DNA of 12,639 bases from an uncultured Oscillospiraceae bacterium (GCA_910577805.1 CAJTOE010000067.1:1-12639), one strand, 5' to 3'; shown: positions 1 to 6,168, numbered from the stretch's first letter. Program-made: numbers and translations. The notes: generated from the sequence alone by a model not told the origin.

Positions 1-121
1 ATACTCCATTAAGGTAGCGGAGTGTCCCGCCGCCGGGCAGAGCATTTTTGACTACGCTCCGAAAAATGCCGCCGCCGATTCCTACCGCAGTCTGGCGGAG
101 GAGGTGCTGAGGCTTGCCTAA
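1..121 (+). CDS. parA: ParA-family partition ATPase, C-terminal end only
   Basis: Only the last 39 codons and the TAA stop (119-121) lie in the window, read in the frame that starts at base 2. The visible tail contains SIFDYAPKNAAADSYRSLAE followed by VLRLA. This resembles the C-terminal helix of ParA/Soj/MinD-like ATPases, where a Tyr-x-Pro segment is followed by an A-x-x-Y-x-x-L-x-x-E-V helix. The Walker motifs would lie upstream and cannot be checked. ParA proteins drive DNA segregation with ParB, and the next gene is a recognisable ParB whose TTG start overlaps this stop region, which supports the call. The usual caveat is that Soj/MinD relatives cannot be separated from such a short tail. 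Confidence 0.72.
   Translation, partial: YSIKVAECPAAGQSIFDYAPKNAAADSYRSLAEEVLRLA
97..106 (+). promoter_or_regulatory. Ribosome binding site for parB, inside the parA end
   Basis: GGAGGAGGTG lies 7 bases before the TTG at 114, inside the last codons of parA. This spacing favours TTG 114 over the ATG at 129 (22 bases away) as the parB start. It also implies that the two genes are translationally coupled. Confidence 0.7.
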
Positions 122-1103
122 AGCGAACATGAACGATATGTTGAAACGGCGCATGGCCGCTACCCAGCAGGCGTCAGAGTTACAAACCAGCGATGAAGCC
201 TACCAGCAGATTTTCCGGGAGAAGGCGCCTGTTGGTGCTGCCCAGCTCTGTGATCTCCCGCTGGACAAGCTGGTGGCCTTTTTCACAGCGGACATCGGCT
301 TTCGTCCCTATTCCAAAGAAAAGCTGGCAGCCCTGGCGGAGCAGCTTCAAGAGGATGGTCTGTTTGTCCGGATTATTGTCCGCCCTATGGCCGCAGAAAT
401 ATACGAGATTTTGAGCGGTCACAACCGTGTTGCCGCCGCAAAGCTGGCAGGATGGTCCACGATTCCCGCAGAGGTAGTGGAGGCTGATGATACCAGAGCC
501 ATCGTGATTGCCACCTCTACCAATCTAATTCAGCGGCAAGGGCTCTCTATTATCGAGCGTGGAAAAGCATACAAAGCATTGCTGGACGCAAAAAACCGTC
601 AAGGATACCGTTCCGATATGGAGAATGGAACTTCTGGCGATTCTCGCCAGAAGTATTCAGCCCGGGCCTTGGTCGCCGAATTTTTTGGCGTCACCGAGTA
701 TGAAATACGGAAAGCTGTCAAGCTGACCCAGCTGGTACCGGAACTAGCTGATATTCTGGAGAATACGCCTAAACAGCTCAACCTTGCCTGCGCCGACCTG
801 ATAGCCGACTATGACACCGAGTCTCAAAAGGCGTTTATTGAGATATGCTCCATTGAAGGGTACCAGATTAACAAGGCCGCCATACAGCACATTACCCGCA
901 AATGTCCGCCTCCCACAGCCGGCCGTCAGGCCGTGTTTGCCGCCTGGCACGAGGCCCGGGCAGCGGCGGAGAAGCGTCTGACAGCCCCGCCCAGGAAAAT
1001 ATCCTTTGACCGCAAGCAATTTGCCCCCTATCTGGAGAAGTTCAGCAGCGACCGGGAGATCGAAAAACTGTTCCTGGAGTTCTTGCGGCAACGGGCCGGA
1101 TGA
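114..1103 (+). CDS. parB: ParB/Spo0J-family partition protein
   Basis: A 329-residue ParB-like protein of usual length. Residues about 46-155 form the ParB/sulfiredoxin-like N-terminal domain. They contain GHNRVAAAKLAG (102-113), the counterpart of the canonical GERRxRA nucleotide-binding motif, and TNLIQRQGLSIIERG (136-150), the counterpart of the ENIQRxxLxxxE segment. A helix-turn-helix follows at about 183-207 (ALVAEFFGVTEYEIRKAVKL). The C-terminal 60 residues are charged and helical, as in dimerisation tails. ParB binds centromere-like parS sites and stimulates ParA to segregate the element. The start is taken at TTG 114 because of the ribosome binding site at 97-106; TTG overlaps the parA stop by 8 bases, so the two genes form an operon. 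The motif departs from GERRxRA in several positions (His for Glu, Asn for the first Arg, Val-Ala in place of x-Arg), which is seen in mobile-element ParBs but might change CTP use. Confidence 0.9.
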   Translation: MPKANMNDMLKRRMAATQQASELQTSDEAYQQIFREKAPVGAAQLCDLPLDKLVAFFTADIGFRPYSKEKLAALAEQLQEDGLFVRIIVRPMAAEIYEILSGHNRVAAAKLAGWSTIPAEVVEADDTRAIVIATSTNLIQRQGLSIIERGKAYKALLDAKNRQGYRSDMENGTSGDSRQKYSARALVAEFFGVTEYEIRKAVKLTQLVPELADILENTPKQLNLACADLIADYDTESQKAFIEICSIEGYQINKAAIQHITRKCPPPTAGRQAVFAAWHEARAAAEKRLTAPPRKISFDRKQFAPYLEKFSSDREIEKLFLEFLRQRAG

Positions 1104-1111
1104 CGTATAAT
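1083..1111 (+). promoter_or_regulatory. Candidate sigma-A promoter for the dinD-like gene
   Basis: TTGCGG (1083-1088) and a perfect TATAAT (1106-1111) are separated by 17 bases. The -35 matches the consensus at only the first three positions. The site overlaps the end and stop codon of parB, and transcription would begin about 20-25 bases before the ATG at 1141. It suggests that the next gene is expressed independently of parAB. No GAAC-N4-GTTC-type LexA box is visible here. Confidence 0.55.
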
Positions 1112-1140
1112 GGGCAAAATACAGATTGCGAGGGGTACAT

Positions 1141-2049
1141 ATGAGTGAGCAGGATAAAATCCAGCTGTTCGAGAACCAACCAATTCGTGCGGCTTGGGAT
1201 TCAGAGCAGGAAGAGTGGTATTTTTCTATTGTAGATGTAGTCAGAGTATTAGTAGACAGTCCTGATTATAATACAGGAAGAAAGTATTGGAACAAGCTGA
1301 AACAGAGGTTAAAGGAAGAAGGTAGTCAACTGGTGACAAATTGTCACCAGTTGAAAATGACCGCCGCTGATGGTAAGAAGCGGTTAACTGATGTGGCTGA
1401 CACGCAACAGTTGCTTCGCATTGTTCAGTCCATCCCCTCTCCCAAAGCGGAACCCTTTAAGCTCTGGCTGGCCCAGGTTGGCCGGGAGCGGATTGAGGAG
1501 ACTATCGACCCGGAACAGGCCATTGATCGGGCTTTGGAAACCTATCAGCGAAAGGGATATTCCCCCGATTGGATACATCAGAGAATTCTGGCTATCCGAG
1601 TCCGCAACGAATTAACAGCTGAGTGGCAGGCAAGAGGTGTGGAACAAGGTCGGGAATACGCCATTCTTACCGATGAGATCACCCGCGCATGGTCTGGCAT
1701 GACGACGAAGCAGTATAAACAGTTGAAAGGCTTGAAAAAGCAAAATCTGCGGGATAACATGAGCACCACAGAGATCATTCTCAATATGCTGGCAGAAACC
1801 TCTACAAAAGACATATCGAAGAAGGAGCGACCGGAGGGCTTTGAGGAAAGCCGGCAGGTAGCGAAACGCGGCGGTCGTGTTGCCCACATTGCCCGTCAAG
1901 CACTGGAAGCCGAGACTGGAGAGCCAGTAATTACTTCCAAAAACGCCGCACAGTTAAACGCTGTGGTCACGCAGATGATCGAAGCGGTGGCCTCTACAAA
2001 GCCCGAGGAGTTACCACCGCCTACGGAAGAAAAGAAAACCGAAGAATGA
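1141..2049 (+). CDS. dinD: DinD-like BRO-family protein
   Basis: A 302-residue protein, close to the size of E. coli DinD. Residues about 5-110 are a BRO-N-like domain: the pattern IRAAWDSEQEEWYFSIVDVV near the start and SIPSPKAEPFKLWLAQVGRE (97-116) are typical of the BRO/phage antirepressor family. Residues about 120-270 match the DinD type, with KGYSPDWIHQRILAIRVRNE (138-157), a LTDEITRAWSGMT stretch and a C-terminal AKRGGRVAHIARQALEAETG segment. E. coli DinD is SOS-induced and inhibits RecA; BRO-N domains can bind DNA. By inference this copy modulates recombination or element gene expression. ATG 1141 is chosen because GAGGGG lies 6-11 bases upstream; a TTG at 1126 has no such site. The gene has its own promoter and terminator, and its first 270 bases are AT-richer than its neighbours, which hints at separate acquisition. 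Confidence 0.82.
   Translation: MSEQDKIQLFENQPIRAAWDSEQEEWYFSIVDVVRVLVDSPDYNTGRKYWNKLKQRLKEEGSQLVTNCHQLKMTAADGKKRLTDVADTQQLLRIVQSIPSPKAEPFKLWLAQVGRERIEETIDPEQAIDRALETYQRKGYSPDWIHQRILAIRVRNELTAEWQARGVEQGREYAILTDEITRAWSGMTTKQYKQLKGLKKQNLRDNMSTTEIILNMLAETSTKDISKKERPEGFEESRQVAKRGGRVAHIARQALEAETGEPVITSKNAAQLNAVVTQMIEAVASTKPEELPPPTEEKKTEE
1327..1353. repeat. Perfect 27-bp palindrome inside the dinD-like gene
   Basis: The arms CAACTGGTGACAA (1327-1339) and TTGTCACCAGTTG (1341-1353) are exact reverse complements around a single A at 1340. The stretch encodes QLVTNCHQL within the BRO-N-like domain. Possible roles are an autoregulatory operator for the DNA-binding product or an mRNA hairpin. It could also simply result from coding for two similar peptides on opposite arms. 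The symmetry is directly visible; any function is inferred. Confidence 0.85.
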
Positions 2050-2062
2050 ACCATGCTGTACA

Positions 2063-2097
2063 GCCTGGCGCCGCTTTTGCGGCACCGGGCATTTTTT
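2063..2097 (+). terminator. Intrinsic terminator after the dinD-like gene
   Basis: A 12-bp GC-rich stem (2063-2074 with 2079-2090) has one U-G wobble and one C-A mismatch. It closes a TTTT loop and is followed by A and six T residues (2092-2097). It begins 14 bases after the dinD-like stop codon. It would isolate that gene from the operon starting at 2122. Confidence 0.82.
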
Positions 2098-2121
2098 ATG
2101 CTCCGAAGGGGGTGATAACAC

Positions 2122-2505
2122 ATGAACAACTATCAACGGCCCCACAGTCCTTTCGAGGATTCTGCCATAGAGCGGCTGCGGCGCATGGGCCTGACCACAG
2201 AGGACGGCTCCCCGGAACGGGATGCCATGACCGTATTTGGCAGCATTTTCGCCGGCCAGTTCTTTGACGATCTCTGCGACTACTACCAGGATTTCCAGGA
2301 TGTCCAGGAGACCATCGCCCAGATATTCCACACAGCGGAGCAGGCCGACCCCAAGCAGAAATTCCTGTTGATCTGCCTGCAATATGACAGCATCTACCGC
2401 TCCCTGCCCGACCCGGTCTGGTGGATCAGCGGCAGCCCGGCTTTTGCGGAGTTGTTCGCCGAGGACTTCCTGGCCCACCTCAAACGGTTGGCAGAAACTA
2501 CATAA
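2122..2505 (+). CDS. Acidic hypothetical protein, 127 residues
   Basis: I do not recognise this family. The protein is acidic and predicted to be mostly helical, without a signal peptide or membrane segment. It has an Asp/Tyr/Phe-rich central stretch (FFDDLCDYYQDFQDVQETIA) and a C-terminal part with paired Trp and aromatic residues (PDPVWWISGSPAFAELFAED). The start is supported by AAGGGGGTG seven bases upstream. It is the first gene after the terminator at 2063-2097 and lies 14 bases before the HigB/RelE-like gene, so the two are probably cotranscribed. A small acidic protein directly upstream of a RelE-fold protein could be an antitoxin-like partner, but no antitoxin DNA-binding motif is evident, so that is only a hypothesis. 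No convincing promoter is visible between 2098 and 2121. Confidence 0.75.
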   Translation: MNNYQRPHSPFEDSAIERLRRMGLTTEDGSPERDAMTVFGSIFAGQFFDDLCDYYQDFQDVQETIAQIFHTAEQADPKQKFLLICLQYDSIYRSLPDPVWWISGSPAFAELFAEDFLAHLKRLAETT

Positions 2506-2519
2506 GAGAGGATGAGAAC

Positions 2520-2918
2520 ATGAATCGTATTAAAATTTATAAGCCCCCGGATAGTCCCGCCCAGGCGGCGGAGTTCATTGAGGGGCTGGAGCCCAAGCTG
2601 CGGGACAAGGTGGTCCGGCAGATATTCTATCTGTCCCGGACATCCCTTTCGGAGTTAAAGGAGCCTCACTACAAGCATTTCTCCATTGAGAAGTATCAAA
2701 GTCTCTATGAGCTTCGGGAGAAGGGCCGGGTGGTGGTGCGGGTCATCTTCACCCCCTGCCCCAACGGGGATTACCTACTGCTTCACGCTTTTGTGAAACG
2801 CCAAAAGCGTGACACCGAAAAAGCGCTGGAGCACTCACTCAGACTGCTGGCGGAACTTTGGGACCACCCCGAGTACGCAGTAGAATATAAAGTCAAAGAG
2901 GAGGAAAACCGCAAATGA
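2520..2918 (+). CDS. HigB/RelE-like Gp49-family protein
   Basis: A 132-residue protein whose central part (about residues 25-112) follows the Gp49/HigB (RelE superfamily) pattern: a helical N-terminus with KLRDKVVRQIFYLSR, a YELREKGRVVVRVIF strand pair, and LLLHAFVKRQKRDTEKALEH (86-105). That last motif corresponds to the L-H-x-F-V-K-K-x-x-K-T-P stretch common in this family. Members are ribosome-dependent mRNA-cleaving toxins or phage-derived relatives; activity here is not proven. The ATG at 2520 is used because AGAGAGGATG precedes it and because the protein aligns from there. In-frame codons further upstream overlap the previous gene in another frame. The C-terminal 20 residues are charged and extend past the usual fold. 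The gene ends in an ATGA overlap with the next start. No HTH antitoxin gene lies beside it. Confidence 0.75.
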   Translation: MNRIKIYKPPDSPAQAAEFIEGLEPKLRDKVVRQIFYLSRTSLSELKEPHYKHFSIEKYQSLYELREKGRVVVRVIFTPCPNGDYLLLHAFVKRQKRDTEKALEHSLRLLAELWDHPEYAVEYKVKEEENRK

Positions 2919-3001
2919 AAATCATTGTACCCATCACCCTGGCGGCCGCGCTGGCACTGACCAGTGCGGTATTTTTCTGGAAAAGGAGGACCCGGAGATG
3001 A
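2915..3001 (+). CDS. 28-residue single-span membrane peptide
   Basis: A short gene running from ATG 2915 to TGA 3001. Its start overlaps the previous stop (ATGA) and its stop overlaps the next start (ATGA). AGAGGAGGAAAA lies just upstream at a good distance. The product begins MKIIVPITLAAALALTSAVF and ends with FWKRRTRR. That gives one hydrophobic segment of about 20 residues followed by a strongly basic tail, as expected for a membrane peptide with its C-terminus inside the cell. The double coupling and the ribosome binding site argue that it is translated. Its gene partners are a membrane protein and a sortase, so a role as a small assembly or regulatory subunit is plausible. It may instead serve only as a coupling leader. 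Confidence 0.6.
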   Translation: MKIIVPITLAAALALTSAVFFWKRRTRR

Positions 3002-3909
3002 AAAGACTGCTCGCCTGTTTGCTGCTGGCAGCGGCCCTGGTGACCAACGCCTGTGCCCTGGAGGTCCCCACCAATACCACCGTCCAGAACCTCAACGGGA
3101 GCCAGCAGCTCATCAAGACCTACACCCTGCCCCCCGGGGCTGATCCCCAGCAGCTCATTGAGGAGCCCTTCGAGCAGGAGGGCTACCGCTACACCTTTGC
3201 GGAGATTGTGAAGGAAGAGAATCAGGTGTCGGACCGCAAGTACCACACCGAGACGGTGACACTGGAGACCGGCACCAAGGACCTGGGCAAGATTCTGGAA
3301 CAGCTGGCTACTACGCTGGACTATGATGACGGCACCTATTCCGGCGTCCTGACCCTGGATCACACCGCCATTCGCACCGAGGCCTCCGGCTATGCCAGCA
3401 AGGCCAAGAACATCACCGCCACCAAGACCATCGGGCCGCTGGACCGCAACGACATGTCCTACGTCCCGGCCACCACCGTCAAGGACGGCGTGACGCTGAA
3501 CCTGTCCAACGTGGATTGGCAGGTCATCGGCACCGATCTGGTAGGGGATGCCCTGGCCCCGGCCTCCTATCAGGCTGTGGCCACCTACTCCGGTAAGAGC
3601 TATCACAAGGTCGCCACTGGGTATATCACCTCCGCCGACTATGTGGGCGAGGTCACCCGGAACGATGTGGAGAGCGTCACCTATAAGGTGACCTACCTGG
3701 GGACAGAAACCGAGACGCCTGGTATCATTGTTGACCGGGCCTCCGGCCTGACTGCCGGCCTGCCCGGAAAGGTCCTGCCCTATGCCCTGGGCGTTCTGGG
3801 GGCTGGGACAATCGCTACCCTGGGGGTGCTGCTGTTCCGCTCCCGCCGGGCACTGCGGCAGCTCCAGGAGGAACCGGAGGACGAATCTGAAGAGGAGGAG
3901 ACGAAATGA
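2998..3909 (+). CDS. Secreted single-pass membrane protein, unknown family
   Basis: A 303-residue protein with a signal peptide (residues 1-20, MKRLLACLLLAAALVTNACA, likely cut after Ala-Cys-Ala), a roughly 235-residue beta-rich ectodomain, one transmembrane helix (about 259-280, LPYALGVLGAGTIATLGVLL) followed by RSRR, and a short very acidic cytoplasmic tail (EEPEDESEEEETK). This is a type I membrane topology. I see no clear LPXTG-like signal: a GLPGK precedes the helix, but the long acidic tail is not that of a sortase substrate. The start has AGGAGGA seven bases upstream. It is translationally coupled both to the 28-residue peptide before it and to the sortase after it, so it probably works with the sortase at the membrane, perhaps as a scaffold or assembly factor (inference). 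Confidence 0.8.
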   Translation: MKRLLACLLLAAALVTNACALEVPTNTTVQNLNGSQQLIKTYTLPPGADPQQLIEEPFEQEGYRYTFAEIVKEENQVSDRKYHTETVTLETGTKDLGKILEQLATTLDYDDGTYSGVLTLDHTAIRTEASGYASKAKNITATKTIGPLDRNDMSYVPATTVKDGVTLNLSNVDWQVIGTDLVGDALAPASYQAVATYSGKSYHKVATGYITSADYVGEVTRNDVESVTYKVTYLGTETETPGIIVDRASGLTAGLPGKVLPYALGVLGAGTIATLGVLLFRSRRALRQLQEEPEDESEEEETK

Positions 3910-4745
3910 AACCCTGGAAAATCCTGACCGAAGCGATCCTGCCCGTTATGGCCCTGCTGGCCCTGGTTCCCTCCGCCTATGCGGCGGCGGACTACTCCTT
4001 TGAGACCACCGCCCCCCAGGACTACTACAAGAGCACCAGCTATGAGGACATTTACGGCAGCCAGTACAACTACGGCGGCAAAAACGTGGTGGACTACCAG
4101 ATCCCTGAACTGGAATACGGCCTTCAGAGCACCACCATGACTGGCGTGATGGAGCGCACCATCCTCCCCGGCCTCCAGCAGACGGTGGCAACCGGCGGGG
4201 GCGGCTATGGCGTCAGCGGCGGTGGCCCCATTACGGTGCTGGTGGAGGCCGGCAGTCCCGGCAACTCCACTGGCACTCAGATGCCCACGGTCCCCACCAC
4301 CCCAACCTATCCTACCTACCAACAGCCCACCTACACCAGCGCGGAGGGCATGGCCTACAAGGACGGTCACATCGGCACCATCAAGATTCCCTCGCTGAAA
4401 ATCGACATGAAGCTGTGGGAGGGCGAGACCAACGCCAGCATGAAGAAGGGCCTGGGCCACTACAGCTCCACCTCCGCCTGGGATGGAAACGTCGGGGCGT
4501 GCGGCCACAATCGGGGGACCAAGTACGCCATTGGCGCAATCAAAAATCTGAAGCAGGGCGACACCATCACCTACACTACCATGTACGGCACCCGGACCTA
4601 TGCGGTCACACTGGTGAAGACCATCTCCAACACCGACTGGAGCTACCTCCAGGCCACTTCCGACAACCGGATTACCCTCACCACCTGCCTGGCCGACCAC
4701 CCCGAGAGCCGTGTGGTGGTCCAGGCGGTGGAAGTCCGTTCATAA
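3906..4745 (+). CDS. Sortase with N-terminal signal and Pro/Thr-rich linker
   Basis: A 279-residue sortase. Residues 1-27 form a signal peptide or signal anchor. Residues about 28-145 are an extra N-terminal region that ends in a Gly-rich then Pro/Thr/Tyr-rich linker. Residues about 150-279 are the sortase beta-barrel. The catalytic triad is visible: His201 in GHNRG, Cys261 in ITLTTC, and Arg269 in HPESRVVV. The His-to-Cys spacing of 60 residues is normal. Sortases are membrane-tethered transpeptidases that cut surface proteins at an LPXTG-like signal and join them to the wall or to pilin subunits. The TLTTC motif does not let me fix the class; class D-like or an unassigned group are both possible. 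An unusual second cysteine, Cys199, sits two residues before His201. The start overlaps the previous stop by ATGA. The giant adhesin at 6234 is the obvious candidate substrate. Confidence 0.9.
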   Translation: MKPWKILTEAILPVMALLALVPSAYAAADYSFETTAPQDYYKSTSYEDIYGSQYNYGGKNVVDYQIPELEYGLQSTTMTGVMERTILPGLQQTVATGGGGYGVSGGGPITVLVEAGSPGNSTGTQMPTVPTTPTYPTYQQPTYTSAEGMAYKDGHIGTIKIPSLKIDMKLWEGETNASMKKGLGHYSSTSAWDGNVGACGHNRGTKYAIGAIKNLKQGDTITYTTMYGTRTYAVTLVKTISNTDWSYLQATSDNRITLTTCLADHPESRVVVQAVEVRS

Positions 4746-4766
4746 AAGGTTTACAAATAACCTTTT
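4744..4766 (+). repeat. AT-rich hairpin at the sortase stop codon
   Basis: AAAAGGTT (4744-4751) and AACCTTTT (4759-4766) form an exact 8-bp stem around a 7-base loop, beginning inside the TAA stop of the sortase gene. It may be a weak terminator or an RNA-stabilising hairpin. No T-run follows beyond the four T residues of the stem itself, so efficient termination is doubtful. Confidence 0.5.
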
Positions 4767-4863
4767 GCGGCGAAACTCCGTGAAAAGCGGAGGTGAAACG
4801 GCCGAAATTCAACAAATACGGAAAGGTTCAAAATATCGGCAAAGGGATTTAAAATAATCCTTT
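4745..4863 (+). repeat. Three imperfect AAAGG repeats in the intergenic region
   Basis: Related AT-rich motifs begin at 4745 (AAAGGTTTACAAATA), 4822 (AAAGGTTCAAAATAT) and 4841 (AAAGGGATTTAAAATAAT). The first and third are also hairpins; the third pairs 4841-4849 with 4856-4863, with one bulged G. GCCGA (4801-4805) and TCGGC (4836-4840) can pair across the second copy. The set lies directly upstream of, and touches, the -35 at 4862. They could be regulator binding sites or a structured RNA. The rest of 4746-4943 holds no gene that I can support. Confidence 0.4.
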
Positions 4864-4890
4864 GACAGGGAGTAAGTTCCGTACTATGCT
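4862..4890 (+). promoter_or_regulatory. Sigma-A promoter for the SLH gene
   Basis: A consensus TTGACA (4862-4867) is followed after 17 bases by TATGCT (4885-4890), which matches TATAAT at four of six positions. The expected transcript start near 4897 leaves a leader of about 47 bases before the ATG at 4944. The -35 overlaps the right arm of the small hairpin at 4841-4863, so a protein bound there could block it. Confidence 0.65.
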
Positions 4891-4943
4891 CAAATCAGAA
4901 GGAAGAAACAAGTTGATTTTGGGTGCTGAAAGGAGTGCAAAAT

Positions 4944-6095
4944 ATGAAACGGATCTTTACCTTGCTGCTGTGTGCCGCACTGACGCTCTCACTGGCTGTT
5001 CCCGCCCTGGCTGTTCAGTCAGAGCAGGAAACGGCGGCGGCCTGGCTGAAAGAAAACGGTATCCTGACCGGGGACCAGAACGGCAATCTGAATCTCGGTT
5101 CCGGTCTGACCCGGGCGGAGCTGGCTGTGATCCTGACCCGGCTCTCCGATGATACCGGAGACATGGGCAGGAATGCCGCCTACTACCGCACCATCTGTCC
5201 CTTCACCGATGTTCCGGAGTGGGCGATGCCCTACGCAGGCTACTGCGCCGAAAAGAAGCTAATGGCCGGGTACGGCAACAAGCAATTCGGCCCCAACGAC
5301 CCAGTGACCCCGGCAGCAGCCTGCACTGTTATGCTCCGGTATCTGGACTGCCCGGCCAACCAGTGGAGCTATGCCACCGCCTGCGACAAGGCGGTCGAGT
5401 TAGGCCTGATTCCTGCGGATGCGACCACCGGTCCCTCCATCACCCGTGGAAATATCTCTATTCTAATCTACCGGGCTCTAAATGGTATCAATCCTGGGAA
5501 CGGGGCAGACACAACGGTTCCAGGTGTTGGGGACGGCTACCTAACCAACGGCAAGCCCATCACCGAGGAAAATGTGCTGGAGCTGCTTCGTGAGATTGAA
5601 AAGGATTGGCCAAATGGTACTGTCTGGGGCACCCACAATACTCCAGGAACGCACAAAAATGAAGTCCTTAGCACAGAAAGTGGACGTATTATGCGTAGTT
5701 ACCATGTTAGCAATACTTATGGCTGTGGAGCATATGCCAGCATGGTAAGTTCTCTTATCTTCGGCAATGCGACCAACTGTGGATACAAACTGGATGACAT
5801 CAGTAAATTACGGCCTGGAGACATTGTTTTTGTAGTTAGTCCTGATGGAAAGGTAGGCCATGTAGTTCTTTCATTAGAGTCGCCAAATGCAGAAGGACGA
5901 TTCCACTATACTGATGGAAACAGCGGAGAAGCTATTTGGTGGCCTGACAAGGATCATGCAAATCTTAGAAGCTATAGCCTGACTGGATTCAGTGGAGGTC
6001 GTATTCCTCATCACCTGGAGGTTTGGAGCCGCTACCCCGAGAATGTTCCTTACACTGGAAGCAGTGTTGAAGCATGGCCCATAGATAACAGTTAG
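4944..6095 (+). CDS. Secreted SLH-domain protein with cysteine-peptidase-like C-terminus
   Basis: A 383-residue protein. Residues 1-23 are a signal peptide (MKRIFTLLLCAALTLSLAVP then ALA). Residues about 28-180 hold three S-layer homology units: a first with AAAWLKENGILTG and LTRAELAVILTRL, a clear second with FTDVPEWAMPYAGYCAEKKL (87-106) and FGPNDPVTPAAA, and a weaker third ending ITRGNISILIYRAL. SLH domains bind pyruvylated wall polymers. After a linker, residues about 240-365 look like a CHAP/NlpC-P60-type cysteine peptidase or amidase: Cys261 in YGCGAYASMV, DIVFVVSPDGKVGHVVLS with His306, then HYTDGN (321-326). The assignment of these catalytic residues is inferred. ATG 4944 is chosen because AAAGGAG lies 8 bases upstream; the in-frame GTG at 4923 would put seven residues before a perfect signal peptide. 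The second half is markedly AT-richer than the first. It probably remodels or marks the wall near the adhesin. Confidence 0.8.
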   Translation: MKRIFTLLLCAALTLSLAVPALAVQSEQETAAAWLKENGILTGDQNGNLNLGSGLTRAELAVILTRLSDDTGDMGRNAAYYRTICPFTDVPEWAMPYAGYCAEKKLMAGYGNKQFGPNDPVTPAAACTVMLRYLDCPANQWSYATACDKAVELGLIPADATTGPSITRGNISILIYRALNGINPGNGADTTVPGVGDGYLTNGKPITEENVLELLREIEKDWPNGTVWGTHNTPGTHKNEVLSTESGRIMRSYHVSNTYGCGAYASMVSSLIFGNATNCGYKLDDISKLRPGDIVFVVSPDGKVGHVVLSLESPNAEGRFHYTDGNSGEAIWWPDKDHANLRSYSLTGFSGGRIPHHLEVWSRYPENVPYTGSSVEAWPIDNS

Positions 6096-6168
6096 GAGAA
6101 AGAATGCACTTGAAACCACCGATTCCCCATATGAATAGCCCCGATTACAAGTGAAAACTCACATCCGC

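Noticed and set aside
1168..1180. GTTCGAGAAC as a possible LexA/SOS box for the dinD-like gene
   Set aside because: It is not a GAAC-N4-GTTC arrangement, is not a perfect palindrome, and lies inside the coding region downstream of the start.
2421..2519. Upstream extension of the HigB/RelE-like gene
   Set aside because: The extra 33 codons overlap the previous gene in a different frame and are unlike the family; the ATG at 2520 has its own ribosome binding site.
3760..3785. GLPGK before the membrane helix as an LPXTG-type sorting signal of the 2998-3909 protein
   Set aside because: The order of residues does not fit, and the long acidic tail after the helix is unlike the short basic tail of sortase substrates.
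3780..4700. Antisense reading frame of 306 codons opposite the sortase
   Set aside because: The forward strand encodes a sortase with all three catalytic residues. The antisense product is a Gly/Val/His-rich sequence typical of a shadow frame.
4923..4943. GTG start seven codons before the SLH protein
   Set aside because: The AAAGGAG site lies inside this extension and serves ATG 4944, which begins a normal signal peptide.
4862..5152. Forward reading frame across the intergenic region and SLH start
   Set aside because: It overlaps the promoter and the signal peptide of the SLH gene in another frame, has no good ribosome binding site and resembles no protein.
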